From Kribbella aluminosa (GTDB taxonomy: Bacteria > Actinomycetota > Actinomycetes > Propionibacteriales > Kribbellaceae): a stretch of 64,000 nt of DNA. A model generated the notes under the pieces. It was not told the origin of the DNA. It made no database searches and saw nothing but the letters and a program-made list of their open reading frames with translations. This document shows positions 34,833 to 42,654 of the stretch, piece by piece (position 1 is the stretch's first letter; every line of letters begins with the position of its first letter). The stretch is from assembly GCF_017876295.1 (NCBI RefSeq), contig NZ_JAGINT010000001.1, forward strand, positions 2,728,001 through 2,792,000. The letters run 5' to 3'. The translations under genes and the position numbers were made by a program.

Positions 34833-36124
34833 GGCAGGAGTCGCTCCGGGAGGTAGGCGGCGTGCGCGGCGGCCATCTCGTCGTACAGCTCTTCGGCGAC
34901 CTTGAGGTTGTTGACGAGTGGGTTGGCGAGCAGGGCCTGGATGCCGTCCTTGCGAGTGCCGGCCCAGCCGGTCTTCGCGGCCAGGATCTGGAACTCGGCG
35001 AGCTGCTGGGTGATGCCGAGCACCGAGTGCGGCAGTTCCTTCTGTGGCTCGATGTGGAAGCCGTTCTTGTCGACGGTGCACCAGACCTCGACGACGGTGC
35101 TCTCGTCGAACCCGGCGAGCGCTCCACCGGCATTCGGCAGGTTGACCGGTAACCGGGCGCCGGTGTCGTTGTAGTGGGCACTCATCACGTCGATCGCGAG
35201 CTCCAGCTCGTGGATGCCGCCGCGCGAGCGCTTCGGGTCGAGCTCAGGTGTGTCTGCGGTCGACTGTTCACGGTAGTGGTCCCAGTAGCCGGGGACGGAG
35301 TCCATGATGATCTCGGACCGGGTCTTGGCCGCGCCCTGCTGCTCGCGAAGGAGTTCCTCGCGGAAGTAGTAGTAGTTGAAGTAGTCGGACGGGATCGAAC
35401 CCATCGTCACCGCGAGCTGCAGCGCGCGGCGGGAGTTCGGGTCGAGTTGGTCCTTGCGCTCCTCCCATGCCTTCTCGAGGAGCGGCATGATGTCCTTGCC
35501 GTCGTACAGGGCCTCGGTACTCCAGCAGTTGTGGTTGACCCCGGCCATCGTCACCTCGGCGCGCTCCGGGTCGAGACCGGCTGCCTTGATCACGACTGGC
35601 GGGAAGACGATCGGTCCTTCGCACATCGACACGATGGGTACGTCGCTGTACTGCGTGACGGCCTGGGAGACGATGTTGACCGGGTTGGTGTAGTTGAAGA
35701 TCTTCGCGTTCGGGGCGACCTCGTTCAGGTCCTCGACGACGCCCTTGAGGACGTTGACCGAGCGCAGCGACATGAAGAAGCCGCCGGGGCCTTGGGTCTC
35801 CTGCCCGATGATGCCGTGCTTGATCGGGATGCGCTCGTCCAATGCGCGAGCGCCGAAGCCGCCGGGCCGGAAGCTGGAGAGTACGGCGTCCACGTCGGTC
35901 AGTCCGGCGCGACGGTCGGTGGTGGCGGTGACGGTGAGGTCGAGGCCCTGGGCCTTGATCATCCGTTCGGTGATCGACCGGACGATCTCCAGGTGGTCGG
36001 GATCCAGATCGATCAGGACGATCTCGGAGCCCGCGAACTCCGCGCCGTGCCAGAGCAGCGATGCCATCGTGCCGGCGGCCCGGGAGGAGCCGCCGCCGAG
36101 GTATGCGAGCTTGATGCGTGCCAT
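34829..36124 (-). CDS. Glycoside hydrolase family 4 enzyme
   Basis: 431 residues from ATG 36124. Rossmann-type NAD-binding N-terminus (KLAYLGGGSSRAAGTMASLL), then FNYTNPVNIVSQAV, the metal-binding cysteine in SMCEGPIVFP and histidine in MAGVNHNCWS. GH4 enzymes cleave alpha- or beta-glycosides, often 6-phosphorylated, by an NAD- and Mn-dependent oxidation-elimination route. Together with the kinase and the NagB-like protein, a phosphorylated amino-sugar glycoside is a reasonable substrate. It starts 33 bases after the NagB-like stop. Confidence 0.85.
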   Translation of the reverse strand: MARIKLAYLGGGSSRAAGTMASLLWHGAEFAGSEIVLIDLDPDHLEIVRSITERMIKAQGLDLTVTATTDRRAGLTDVDAVLSSFRPGGFGARALDERIPIKHGIIGQETQGPGGFFMSLRSVNVLKGVVEDLNEVAPNAKIFNYTNPVNIVSQAVTQYSDVPIVSMCEGPIVFPPVVIKAAGLDPERAEVTMAGVNHNCWSTEALYDGKDIMPLLEKAWEERKDQLDPNSRRALQLAVTMGSIPSDYFNYYYFREELLREQQGAAKTRSEIIMDSVPGYWDHYREQSTADTPELDPKRSRGGIHELELAIDVMSAHYNDTGARLPVNLPNAGGALAGFDESTVVEVWCTVDKNGFHIEPQKELPHSVLGITQQLAEFQILAAKTGWAGTRKDGIQALLANPLVNNLKVAEELYDEMAAAHAAYLPERLLP

Positions 36125-36156
36125 GAGAAACAGTGTGCCTTTCGTAACCGTTGGGG

Positions 36157-36963
36157 TCAGGAAGCAGCGGAGAGCAGCGTGGCTGCCGCCCGGTCTGCCA
36201 GGAATCGGGGGGATGCACAATCGCTGAGAACGGTGGCCGGCCAGTCGGGTTCGTACGAGTCGGCCGAGGCGACGCGCTGGACCGTGACCTGCTTGTGGGC
36301 TCCGGTAACGACCATGACGACCGCGCGGGACAGGTCCCGGATGGTGGCGGTACCCACGGTGACGCCGTACCGAGGTACGTCGTCCAGCTGCCGGAACGAG
36401 GGGAACGTCTCGAGGTTGTCGCGCCGGGTGTCCTCCCCGAGCTCGACGACGCGGGTGACGCTGTCGGTCGCGGTTCCGGGCGGGTTCAGTGCGATGTGGC
36501 CGTCGGAGGCGCCGGAGGCGAGGAGGAAGAGGTCGATCCCTCCGGCGGCGGCCAGCGTGTCGTCGTACGCACCTGGTTCGGCTGCGGGATCGGGGTACCA
36601 CAGGTTCTGGGCCTGGATGCGGTGCCCCGGACCGGCCGCCGCGTTCAACGGTTCCAGGATCTGCCGGCGTCCGAAGCCGACGCAGCTGTGCGGGAGCTCG
36701 GGATCGACGAGTTTGAATCCGTCGGCCGTTCGTACGACGTACTCGTCCATCAGGGCGATGATCAGGTGGCTGAGGTCGAGGTTGCGCTGGGCAACGAGGT
36801 CGGCGAGGTGGGCGTAGGTTCGCAGTGGGCTGCGGCCGCTCGGGCAGCCGAGGACGAACGAGCGGGCCGCTTCCGCGGCCGACTCGATGCCGGCGGCGAT
36901 GTCCTCGGCCGCGAGCAGGCCGACCTGGTCGGCGCTGTCGTGGACTTCGGGCGGCACGTGCAT
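36157..36963 (-). CDS. NagB-like sugar-phosphate isomerase/deaminase
   Basis: 268 residues. Substrate loop VLGCPSGRSPLRTYAHLA, general-base region ALMDEYVVRT, and ASGASDGHIALNPPG, the counterpart of the NagB active-site segment. In the canonical enzyme that segment ends FNEPG, where Glu pairs with the catalytic His; here that Glu position is Pro while Asp and His are kept. GlcN6P deaminase activity is therefore possible but not assured; a related isomerase role is the alternative. It sits between importer and GH4 genes. Confidence 0.75.
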   Translation of the reverse strand: MHVPPEVHDSADQVGLLAAEDIAAGIESAAEAARSFVLGCPSGRSPLRTYAHLADLVAQRNLDLSHLIIALMDEYVVRTADGFKLVDPELPHSCVGFGRRQILEPLNAAAGPGHRIQAQNLWYPDPAAEPGAYDDTLAAAGGIDLFLLASGASDGHIALNPPGTATDSVTRVVELGEDTRRDNLETFPSFRQLDDVPRYGVTVGTATIRDLSRAVVMVVTGAHKQVTVQRVASADSYEPDWPATVLSDCASPRFLADRAAATLLSAAS

Positions 36964-37000
36964 AGGGAAAGATCCTTCGCTTTCGGGAGGGAGGGTTCGG

Positions 37001-37813
37001 TCATTCCTTGAGGGCGCCGTTGAGCACGCCGCGGATGAAGTGCCGCTGGAAGAAGGCGTACAGCACGAGGACCGGCAGGGCGACGATGAGTGATCCGGCG
37101 GCGAGCAGGTTCACGTCGACGCTGTGCCGTCCTTGGAAGACGCCGAGTGCCAGCGTGGCGGGCTGGATCGCCGGGTCGGCGATGAAGATCAGGGACAGGA
37201 AGAAGTCGTTCCAGGTCCACATGAACGACAGCAACGCGAGCGTCAGAACGGCCGGCCGGGAGATCGGCAGCAGGATCTGCCAGAGGATGCGCCAGGTGCG
37301 GGCGCCGTCCATCTCGGCCGCCTCGACCAGCGACGCCGGCACGGCGCGGAACGTCGCGCGCATCCAGAACGTGCCGAACGGGACACCCATGCCGATCTGG
37401 ATGATGATCAGGCCGAGCCACGAGTTCGTCAGCCCCAGCGACTGGAACGTGTAGTAGAGCGGGACGATGAAGACCTCGGCCGAGATCATCAGCCCGAGCA
37501 GTACGACGGGGAAGATGATCTTCTGGCCCGTGACTCCGAGGACGCCGAAGGCGAACCCGGACAGGATGGCCAGCAGCGTCTGTCCGGTGACCGCGCCGAT
37601 CGTGATGACCGCTGAGGCGAGCATCGCGTGGCCGAATCCGCCGAGTTTCCAGGCGGTGCTGAAGTTCCCCCACTCGAGGTTGGTGAAGTCGAGCTGGCCG
37701 CCGCGGTTCGGGCTCAGTGCCGTGAACAGGAACCAGACCACGGGGAACAGCACCAGGATCGAGACGAACGCCAGGACGGTGTGGTTGAGGACGCGTTCGG
37801 TGCGCGAGATCAT
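37001..37813 (-). CDS. Sugar ABC transporter permease, MalG type (amino-sugar operon)
   Basis: 270 residues, six helices, EAA loop LVEAAEMDGARTWRILWQIL. Its ATG overlaps the TGA of the upstream permease (ATGA). The importer precedes the catabolic genes in the same transcript, so its ligand is likely the amino-sugar glycoside processed by them. Confidence 0.87.
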   Translation of the reverse strand: MISRTERVLNHTVLAFVSILVLFPVVWFLFTALSPNRGGQLDFTNLEWGNFSTAWKLGGFGHAMLASAVITIGAVTGQTLLAILSGFAFGVLGVTGQKIIFPVVLLGLMISAEVFIVPLYYTFQSLGLTNSWLGLIIIQIGMGVPFGTFWMRATFRAVPASLVEAAEMDGARTWRILWQILLPISRPAVLTLALLSFMWTWNDFFLSLIFIADPAIQPATLALGVFQGRHSVDVNLLAAGSLIVALPVLVLYAFFQRHFIRGVLNGALKE

Positions 37814-38733
37814 GCCTTCTCCTCCGACAGCCGCGTGATGACGAGCGCTACCAGGAGGCAGATGATCGCCAGCACGATGCCGATCGCGGCCGCCATTCCC
37901 ACGTCCGGGTTCAGGAATGCTTTGCGGTAGAGCAGCAAGGCCGGAGTGATGGTCGACGTACCAGGGCCGCCCTGGGTGGTGACCCAGACGAGATCGAAGG
38001 CGCGCAGTGCTCCGGTGACGGTGAGGGTGAGCGCGACCGCCAGTTGGCCGCGCAGGGCGGGCAGCGTGATCGCCAGGAACTCCTTGACCGGTCCGGCGCC
38101 GTCGAGGCGGGCCTGCTCGTACAGTTCGTTGGGGATCGCGGCGACGCCGGCGACGAACAGGACCATGCACAGGCCGAGTGCTGTCCAGGTGCCGATCACG
38201 CCGAGCGCTGGCAGCGCCCAGGTGAAGTCACCGAGCCAGTTGTGGGCGAGGTCACCCAGTCCCACCGCTCGCAATGCTCCGTTGAGCGGGCCGTCCGGTC
38301 CGTAGATCCGCTTCCAGATCACGGCGACCACGACGCTGGTCAGGACCTGTGGGAGGAACAGCACCCAGCGGTAGATCCCGGCACCCCGCATCTTGCCGCG
38401 ACCGAGAAGAGCGGCGGAGAGCAGGCCGAGCAGGATCGGCAGGCCGGCGAAGAACAGCACCAGTACGAGCACATGTGCCAGCGACTGTGCGAGCTCGGGA
38501 TCGGTGAAGAACGACTTGTAGTTGCCCAGCCCAACGAACCGCGCGGCTGACACGCCGTCCCAGCTGTAGAACGAATAGCTCACGCTCTGCACGATCGGAA
38601 CGATGACCACGAAGCCGTACGCGAGCAGCGCGGGAGCCGCGAAGGCGAGGCCGAGCCACCGCTGCTTGCGGGCCCGAACCGACAGCCGCGGCTTCCTTCG
38701 GCCAGAGCGGCCTGCGGTCTTCCTGTTGCCCAT
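37810..38733 (-). CDS. Sugar ABC transporter permease, MalF type (amino-sugar operon)
   Basis: 307 residues from ATG 38733, with GGAGGATGCC just upstream; a longer frame to 38796 lacks a good ribosome binding site. Basic N-terminus, six helices, EAA loop YEQARLDGAGPVKEFLAITL and VWVTTQGGPGTSTITP, a MalF-type hallmark. Confidence 0.87.
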   Translation of the reverse strand: MGNRKTAGRSGRRKPRLSVRARKQRWLGLAFAAPALLAYGFVVIVPIVQSVSYSFYSWDGVSAARFVGLGNYKSFFTDPELAQSLAHVLVLVLFFAGLPILLGLLSAALLGRGKMRGAGIYRWVLFLPQVLTSVVVAVIWKRIYGPDGPLNGALRAVGLGDLAHNWLGDFTWALPALGVIGTWTALGLCMVLFVAGVAAIPNELYEQARLDGAGPVKEFLAITLPALRGQLAVALTLTVTGALRAFDLVWVTTQGGPGTSTITPALLLYRKAFLNPDVGMAAAIGIVLAIICLLVALVITRLSEEKA

Positions 38734-38802
38734 GGCATCCTCCGGTACGGCGGCTGTCGTAGCCGCCCGCCGTTGGAGGAGCTGACGGGAACTCATCCCC
38801 GA

Positions 38803-40161
38803 TCAGCCCTTCGCCCGCTGCGCCTGGAAGGTGTCGTAGTCCTTCTGCCCGGCCGCGGCGAGTTGGTCGGGCGTCGACTTGCCGGCCAGCAGCAGCTGCA
38901 CCTGGCCGCCGATCGTGTCAAGCATCGTCGGTGTCGACCAGTCGAAGTACGGCACGAAACCGTCGGCGTCGGTGAGCTTCTGTTGCGCGGTGATCTCGGT
39001 CGCGAGTTCGGGGCCGGGTGTCGCCTGCTTGACGTCGTTGTGCAGCAGCGGAAGATACCCGTGGTCGACGCTGGCCTGGGCTGTCGCCTTGCTCGCCAGG
39101 TAGTCGAGGAAGGCCGCAGCCGCATCCGGATGCTTCGACTTCGAGGAGATCGCCAGGTTGCCGACGGTCGAGCCGGTCCCGACTACCTTGTCGCCGTTCG
39201 CCTGCGGCAGCTGGACGTACCCGAATGTCTGCTTCTGCGCCGCCGAGAACCCGAGCGACCCGGTGTAGTTGAACTGGAAGGCGCCCTTGCCGGCCAGGAA
39301 GTTGTTCATCGAGTCGGCGAACGGAATGCCCTCGTGATTCGGCGTCAGCCAGCCGGCGTCGCTCCACTTCTTCACCGCCGTGGCGGCTTGCGTGATGCCG
39401 GTGGAGGTGATCGGCACCGAACCGCTGGAGTAGACGAAGTCCTCGATGTCCTTGGCCGAGCCGTACAGGTCCTGCAGCGCGAACAGGATCGCCGTCGAAG
39501 AACCCTTGTCCTGGGACCCGTACGCGATGGGGATCTGACCACCCGCCTTGACCGCGGCAGCCGCCTTCTCGAACTCGGCGAGTGTCTTCGGTACTGCGAT
39601 GCCGAGCTTGTCGAGGATCGCCTTGTTGTAGTACAGGCCGATCAGCGACGACCGAGCCGCCGGTACGGCGTACACCGAGCCCGTGCCCATCTGCTTGCCG
39701 TCAGACGTGAACTGCTCCTGGCGCAGGATCGTGCTCGGGATCGCGTCCTTCCATCCGTACGCCGAGGCGTAGGCGTCGAGGTTCAGGATCCGGCCGCCCT
39801 TCGCGAGCGTGCCCATCGACTGCCAGCCGTTGTTCACCAGGGCGATGTCGGGCCCGTTGGGGTCGGCGAGCCGCAGGTTCAGGGTGTTCATCACCTGGCC
39901 CCAGTCCTGCGTGGTCCGCTGGATCTTGATGTTCGGGTGTTCCTTCTCGAACCCGGCGACCACGGAGTCCATCCACTTGCCCTCTTCGTTCTGCCAGAAG
40001 TCGAGCATCTTCAACGTGACGGCTTCACCAGAGACGTCGGTCGAGATCCCGCTGGGGGACTTCGTGGAGCTGGAACTGGAGCCGCCGGGCGCACACGCCG
40101 ACAGCACTGTGGCTGTGGCGAGAAGGGCAGCAGCCGCGCCCATCAGGTGCCGCTTCTTCAT
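38803..40161 (-). CDS. Sugar-binding lipoprotein (amino-sugar operon)
   Basis: 452 residues from ATG 40161 (AAGGAG 9 bases upstream). Lipobox VLSAC with Cys23, then a Gly/Ser-rich linker and a family 1 solute-binding domain (TLKMLDFWQNEEGKWMDSVV, YAVPAARSSLIGLYYNKAIL, GKGAFQFNYTGSLGF). First gene of the operon SBP, two permeases, NagB-like, GH4, kinase. It is divergent from the GntR gene, whose operators probably lie in the 118-base gap. Confidence 0.87.
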   Translation of the reverse strand: MKKRHLMGAAAALLATATVLSACAPGGSSSSSTKSPSGISTDVSGEAVTLKMLDFWQNEEGKWMDSVVAGFEKEHPNIKIQRTTQDWGQVMNTLNLRLADPNGPDIALVNNGWQSMGTLAKGGRILNLDAYASAYGWKDAIPSTILRQEQFTSDGKQMGTGSVYAVPAARSSLIGLYYNKAILDKLGIAVPKTLAEFEKAAAAVKAGGQIPIAYGSQDKGSSTAILFALQDLYGSAKDIEDFVYSSGSVPITSTGITQAATAVKKWSDAGWLTPNHEGIPFADSMNNFLAGKGAFQFNYTGSLGFSAAQKQTFGYVQLPQANGDKVVGTGSTVGNLAISSKSKHPDAAAAFLDYLASKATAQASVDHGYLPLLHNDVKQATPGPELATEITAQQKLTDADGFVPYFDWSTPTMLDTIGGQVQLLLAGKSTPDQLAAAGQKDYDTFQAQRAKG

Positions 40162-40229
40162 GCCTGTCTCCTTCGATTTCGTCGGATGCCCCCGCTCCGA
40201 GAGAACGCTCTCAACGCTAGCCATAGTCA

Positions 40230-40282
40230 GACCAGTTATGCCAGATAAGGCCCAGTTTTGAGCCAAAGCCGAAACTGGTATG
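40230..40282. promoter_or_regulatory. Divergent control region with paired ACCAGTT motifs
   Basis: ACCAGTTATG starts at 40231, and its inverted counterpart AAACTGGTAT lies at 40272-40281, right over the first candidate ATG of the GntR gene. ACTGGT/ACCAGT is the half-site of HutC/DasR-type GntR regulators. Each motif lies near one of the two divergent genes, so they may be separate single operators or one looped pair. Confidence 0.45.
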
Positions 40283-41011
40283 GTTATGGCGATGAGGACC
40301 TCAACCGTCGCCACCAGCGTCGCCCGTCAGTTGAGCGATGCCATCAACCGTGGTGTCTACGCGCCCGGATCACGCCTGCCGGGGGAGCGGCTGCTCGCGG
40401 ACCAGCTCCATGTGAGCCGCAGTACGCTACGGGCCGCCCTCGGCGACCTCGAACGTGAGGGCCGCATCGCCCGCTCCCCGCAGCGCGGCTGGTTCGTCCC
40501 CAGCCCGACCGTCGGCGAGCCGCCGAGCACCCTGCAGAGCTTCACCGAAATGGCCCGCCTCCGCGGACTCACCGCAACAGCCGGCGTACTGGAGCGGGCA
40601 CCGCGGTCCGCGACCATCGACGAAGCCGAGAAGCTGGCCATGCCGCCCGGCGGCGAGGTCCTGGTCCTGGTCCGCCTGCGCGGGATGAACTCGACCCCGA
40701 TCTGTGTCGACACCAACATCATCCCGATGACCATCGGTGAACCGCTCCTGAACGCCGACCTCACCGACCGCTCGCTGTACGAGGCACTGGAGGAACTGTG
40801 CTCGGTATCGGTCTACCGCAGCGCCTACTCCGTGCAGGCGGACGCGGCCTCCGCCGAGACCGCAGCCCTCCTCACAATCCCGTCCGGCAACCCGGTCCTC
40901 ATCGGCCGGGAGGTTGCCTACGACCGCGCCGGTACGCCGATCCTCCTCGGCTACAACACCTACCGCGGCGACGCCTACCGCTTCGAAGCCGACCTCTACC
41001 GCTCGGTCTGA
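40280..41011 (+). CDS. GntR/HutC-family regulator of the amino-sugar operon
   Basis: 243 residues from ATG 40280; ATGs at 40286 and 40292 are equally possible, and none has a ribosome binding site, so the mRNA may be leaderless. Winged helix: LSDAINRGVYAPGSRLPGER, LLADQLHVSRSTLRAALGDL, EREGRIARSPQRGWFV. The C-terminal UTRA domain (VLVLVRLRGMNSTPICVDTN, LIGREVAYDRAGTPILLGYN) is where phosphosugars such as GlcNAc-6-P bind in DasR and NagR. Divergent orientation points to control of the 33.8-40.2 kb operon. Confidence 0.85.
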   Translation: MVMAMRTSTVATSVARQLSDAINRGVYAPGSRLPGERLLADQLHVSRSTLRAALGDLEREGRIARSPQRGWFVPSPTVGEPPSTLQSFTEMARLRGLTATAGVLERAPRSATIDEAEKLAMPPGGEVLVLVRLRGMNSTPICVDTNIIPMTIGEPLLNADLTDRSLYEALEELCSVSVYRSAYSVQADAASAETAALLTIPSGNPVLIGREVAYDRAGTPILLGYNTYRGDAYRFEADLYRSV

Positions 41012-41147
41012 TCCGGTCTCGGTACCCGACGACGTATGGGCCGCGGGCGACCTGATCATCTTCCACGCCACGCCGATCCGGGTTCTCTCGCAGTATCCGG
41101 TCTGGAACAGTATGTATTCGTCGCAGCGTGTGAGGACGGGGGTACGA

Positions 41148-41843
41148 ATGCGGGCATCGGAGCGCCGCGAGAGCGGGCTGGCCGATCAGGTGCCGTACAT
41201 GGCGCGACTCGATACTCCTGCGAGGGAGCAGTTGGGCGCTCTGGGCGCTGAAGTGCGATACCCGATCAGGACTGTGGTGATGCGGCAGGGGGAGCCGTCG
41301 ACGTACGTGTTGCTGGTGCGCGACGGCTGGTTCAAGATCACCGAGAGCTCGCGCAATGGGTATGAGGCCCTGTTGAGGTTGCGCGGTCCTGGCGATCTCG
41401 TCGGTGAGAGTGCGGTGCTCGCCGGCTCGAGTAGGTCGTCCACGGTGTCAGCCGTGAGTGACGTCACGGCGGTCGCAATCGCGGCGGAGGCTTTCGCGCA
41501 GTTCCTCGACGAACGGCCGGCAGCGATGAAGCAGTTGCTTGCCTTGATCAACGATCGGCTCCGGGCGTCGGATCGGATGCGGCTGGATTTCGCTGCCTGC
41601 AAGGTGCGGGAACGGGTCGCGCGCCTGCTGCTCGAGCTTGCCGAGTTCCACGGCCAGGTGGTGCAGGAGGGTGTCGCGATCGTCGTGCCGCTGACGCATC
41701 AGGAGCTTGCCGGTGCGATCGGCTCGACACGCGAGGCGGTGACGCGAGAGTTGCGCAAGCTGCGCGAGGAGAAGGTGCTCTCCACCTGGCGCCGGTTGCA
41801 CCTCGTCGTACGGCCGGACGTCCTGCGGAGGATCGCTGGGTAA
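41148..41843 (+). CDS. CRP/FNR family regulator with intact-looking cNMP pocket
   Basis: 231 residues from ATG 41148 (GGGGG 7 bases upstream; ATG 41112 is the alternative). A cyclic-nucleotide-binding beta barrel includes PGDLVGESAVLAGSSRSSTV SA, which keeps the Gly-Glu and Arg-Ser/Thr residues that hold the phosphate and ribose of cAMP in E. coli CRP. The C-terminal winged helix has LTHQELAGAIGSTREAVTRE as recognition element. No FNR-type cysteine cluster is present. It lies 89 bases upstream of a nucleotidyl-cyclase-like gene on the same strand. A role in sensing the product of that cyclase is an inference from position and pocket. Confidence 0.85.
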   Translation: MRASERRESGLADQVPYMARLDTPAREQLGALGAEVRYPIRTVVMRQGEPSTYVLLVRDGWFKITESSRNGYEALLRLRGPGDLVGESAVLAGSSRSSTVSAVSDVTAVAIAAEAFAQFLDERPAAMKQLLALINDRLRASDRMRLDFAACKVRERVARLLLELAEFHGQVVQEGVAIVVPLTHQELAGAIGSTREAVTRELRKLREEKVLSTWRRLHLVVRPDVLRRIAG

Positions 41844-41845
41844 TC

Positions 41846-41866
41846 GGTCACATCCACTCGGTGACC
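41846..41866. promoter_or_regulatory. Inverted repeat between crp-like and cyclase-like genes
   Basis: GGTCAC-N9-GTGACC, a perfect 6-bp inverted repeat, starts three bases after the regulator stop codon and 67 bases before the cyclase start. It may be an operator for the CRP-like protein or a short hairpin between the genes. The GTGAC half-site resembles CRP-type half-sites, but the arms are everted. Confidence 0.4.
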
Positions 41867-41932
41867 ACTGTCCTTTCAGGGGACGAGGTCGGCAAGCCAG
41901 GCTGAAACCTGTCGAAGAACAGGGAGGCAACA

Positions 41933-42616
41933 ATGGCCGATCCGATCAACCGGACGATCTTGGTCACCGACGTCGAGAGGTTCAGCAGCAGGGTGGATGG
42001 CGATCAGGCCGTCCTGCGTCGTGTCCTGTACGAGGTACTGCGGAAGACGTTTGCGGCGGCCTCGATCTACCCGACCGAGTACACAACGGAGGACCGTGGC
42101 GACGGCGTGTTCGCGCTGATCGACGCGAAGGTGCCGAAGGCGCAGTTGCTCCGAGCGCTCATTACGGTCACTCCGGCTGAGCTGCGTGAGTACAACCGTC
42201 GCGCCAGCGAGGTCGCGCGGGTGCGGATGCGCTGCGTCGTGCATTCCGGCGAGGTCGCGCTCGACGAACGTGGTGCCATCGGTGCAGCAGTGATCGACGC
42301 GTTCCGGATCTGCGACTCGGACGACCTGAAGGACGAGTTGGCAAAGATCGCTGAACCGTCGCTGCTGTGCGTCACTGACTTGCTCTACCAGAGCCTTGTC
42401 CGGCACCAGCATCCCGGTCTCGTACCGGAACACTTCCACCCGCTGGACGCATCGAGCAAGGACGGTCACCGGGACGGCTGGATCTACGACCGCTCACGCA
42501 TTCACCAAGAGAGTGCTGCATCTCCCGAGCAGCCCAAACCTCGGGCCGCACCGTCGGGGGGCCGCTGCGCCCGCGGCGGGAATCTCCTTCCTGGGTACGA
42601 CGCACGTCGCCGGTGA
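41933..42616 (+). CDS. Class III nucleotidyl-cyclase-like protein (PycC-like), probably frameshifted near its end
   Basis: 227 residues as read. ATG 41933 follows AGGGAGG. The cyclase homology domain spans about 8-165. D13 in TILVTDVERFS and D57 in TEDRGDGVFAL are the expected metal-binding aspartates, and VHSGEVALDERGAIGAAVID then AFRI matches the segment holding the ribose- and transition-state-binding residues, with Asp in place of the usual Asn. Family enzymes make cAMP, cGMP or, in Pycsar defence, cCMP or cUMP. The C-terminus ends in an Arg-rich tail, but removing one G from the G6 run at 42556-42561 gives AGDAVGGNKYVGGDQNG and a stop (42660-42662) overlapping the next ATG. First gene of a tight operon with a PycTM-like effector. 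Confidence 0.75.
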   Translation: MADPINRTILVTDVERFSSRVDGDQAVLRRVLYEVLRKTFAAASIYPTEYTTEDRGDGVFALIDAKVPKAQLLRALITVTPAELREYNRRASEVARVRMRCVVHSGEVALDERGAIGAAVIDAFRICDSDDLKDELAKIAEPSLLCVTDLLYQSLVRHQHPGLVPEHFHPLDASSKDGHRDGWIYDRSRIHQESAASPEQPKPRAAPSGGRCARGGNLLPGYDARRR

Positions 42617-42654
42617 CGCTGTCGGGGGCAACAAGTACGTCGGGGGCGACCAGA

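Noticed and set aside
41012..41111. Open extension upstream of the CRP-like gene (VPDDVWAAGDLIIFHATP)
   Set aside because: In frame but lacks a start with ribosome binding site and is outside the conserved cNMP domain; likely untranslated.
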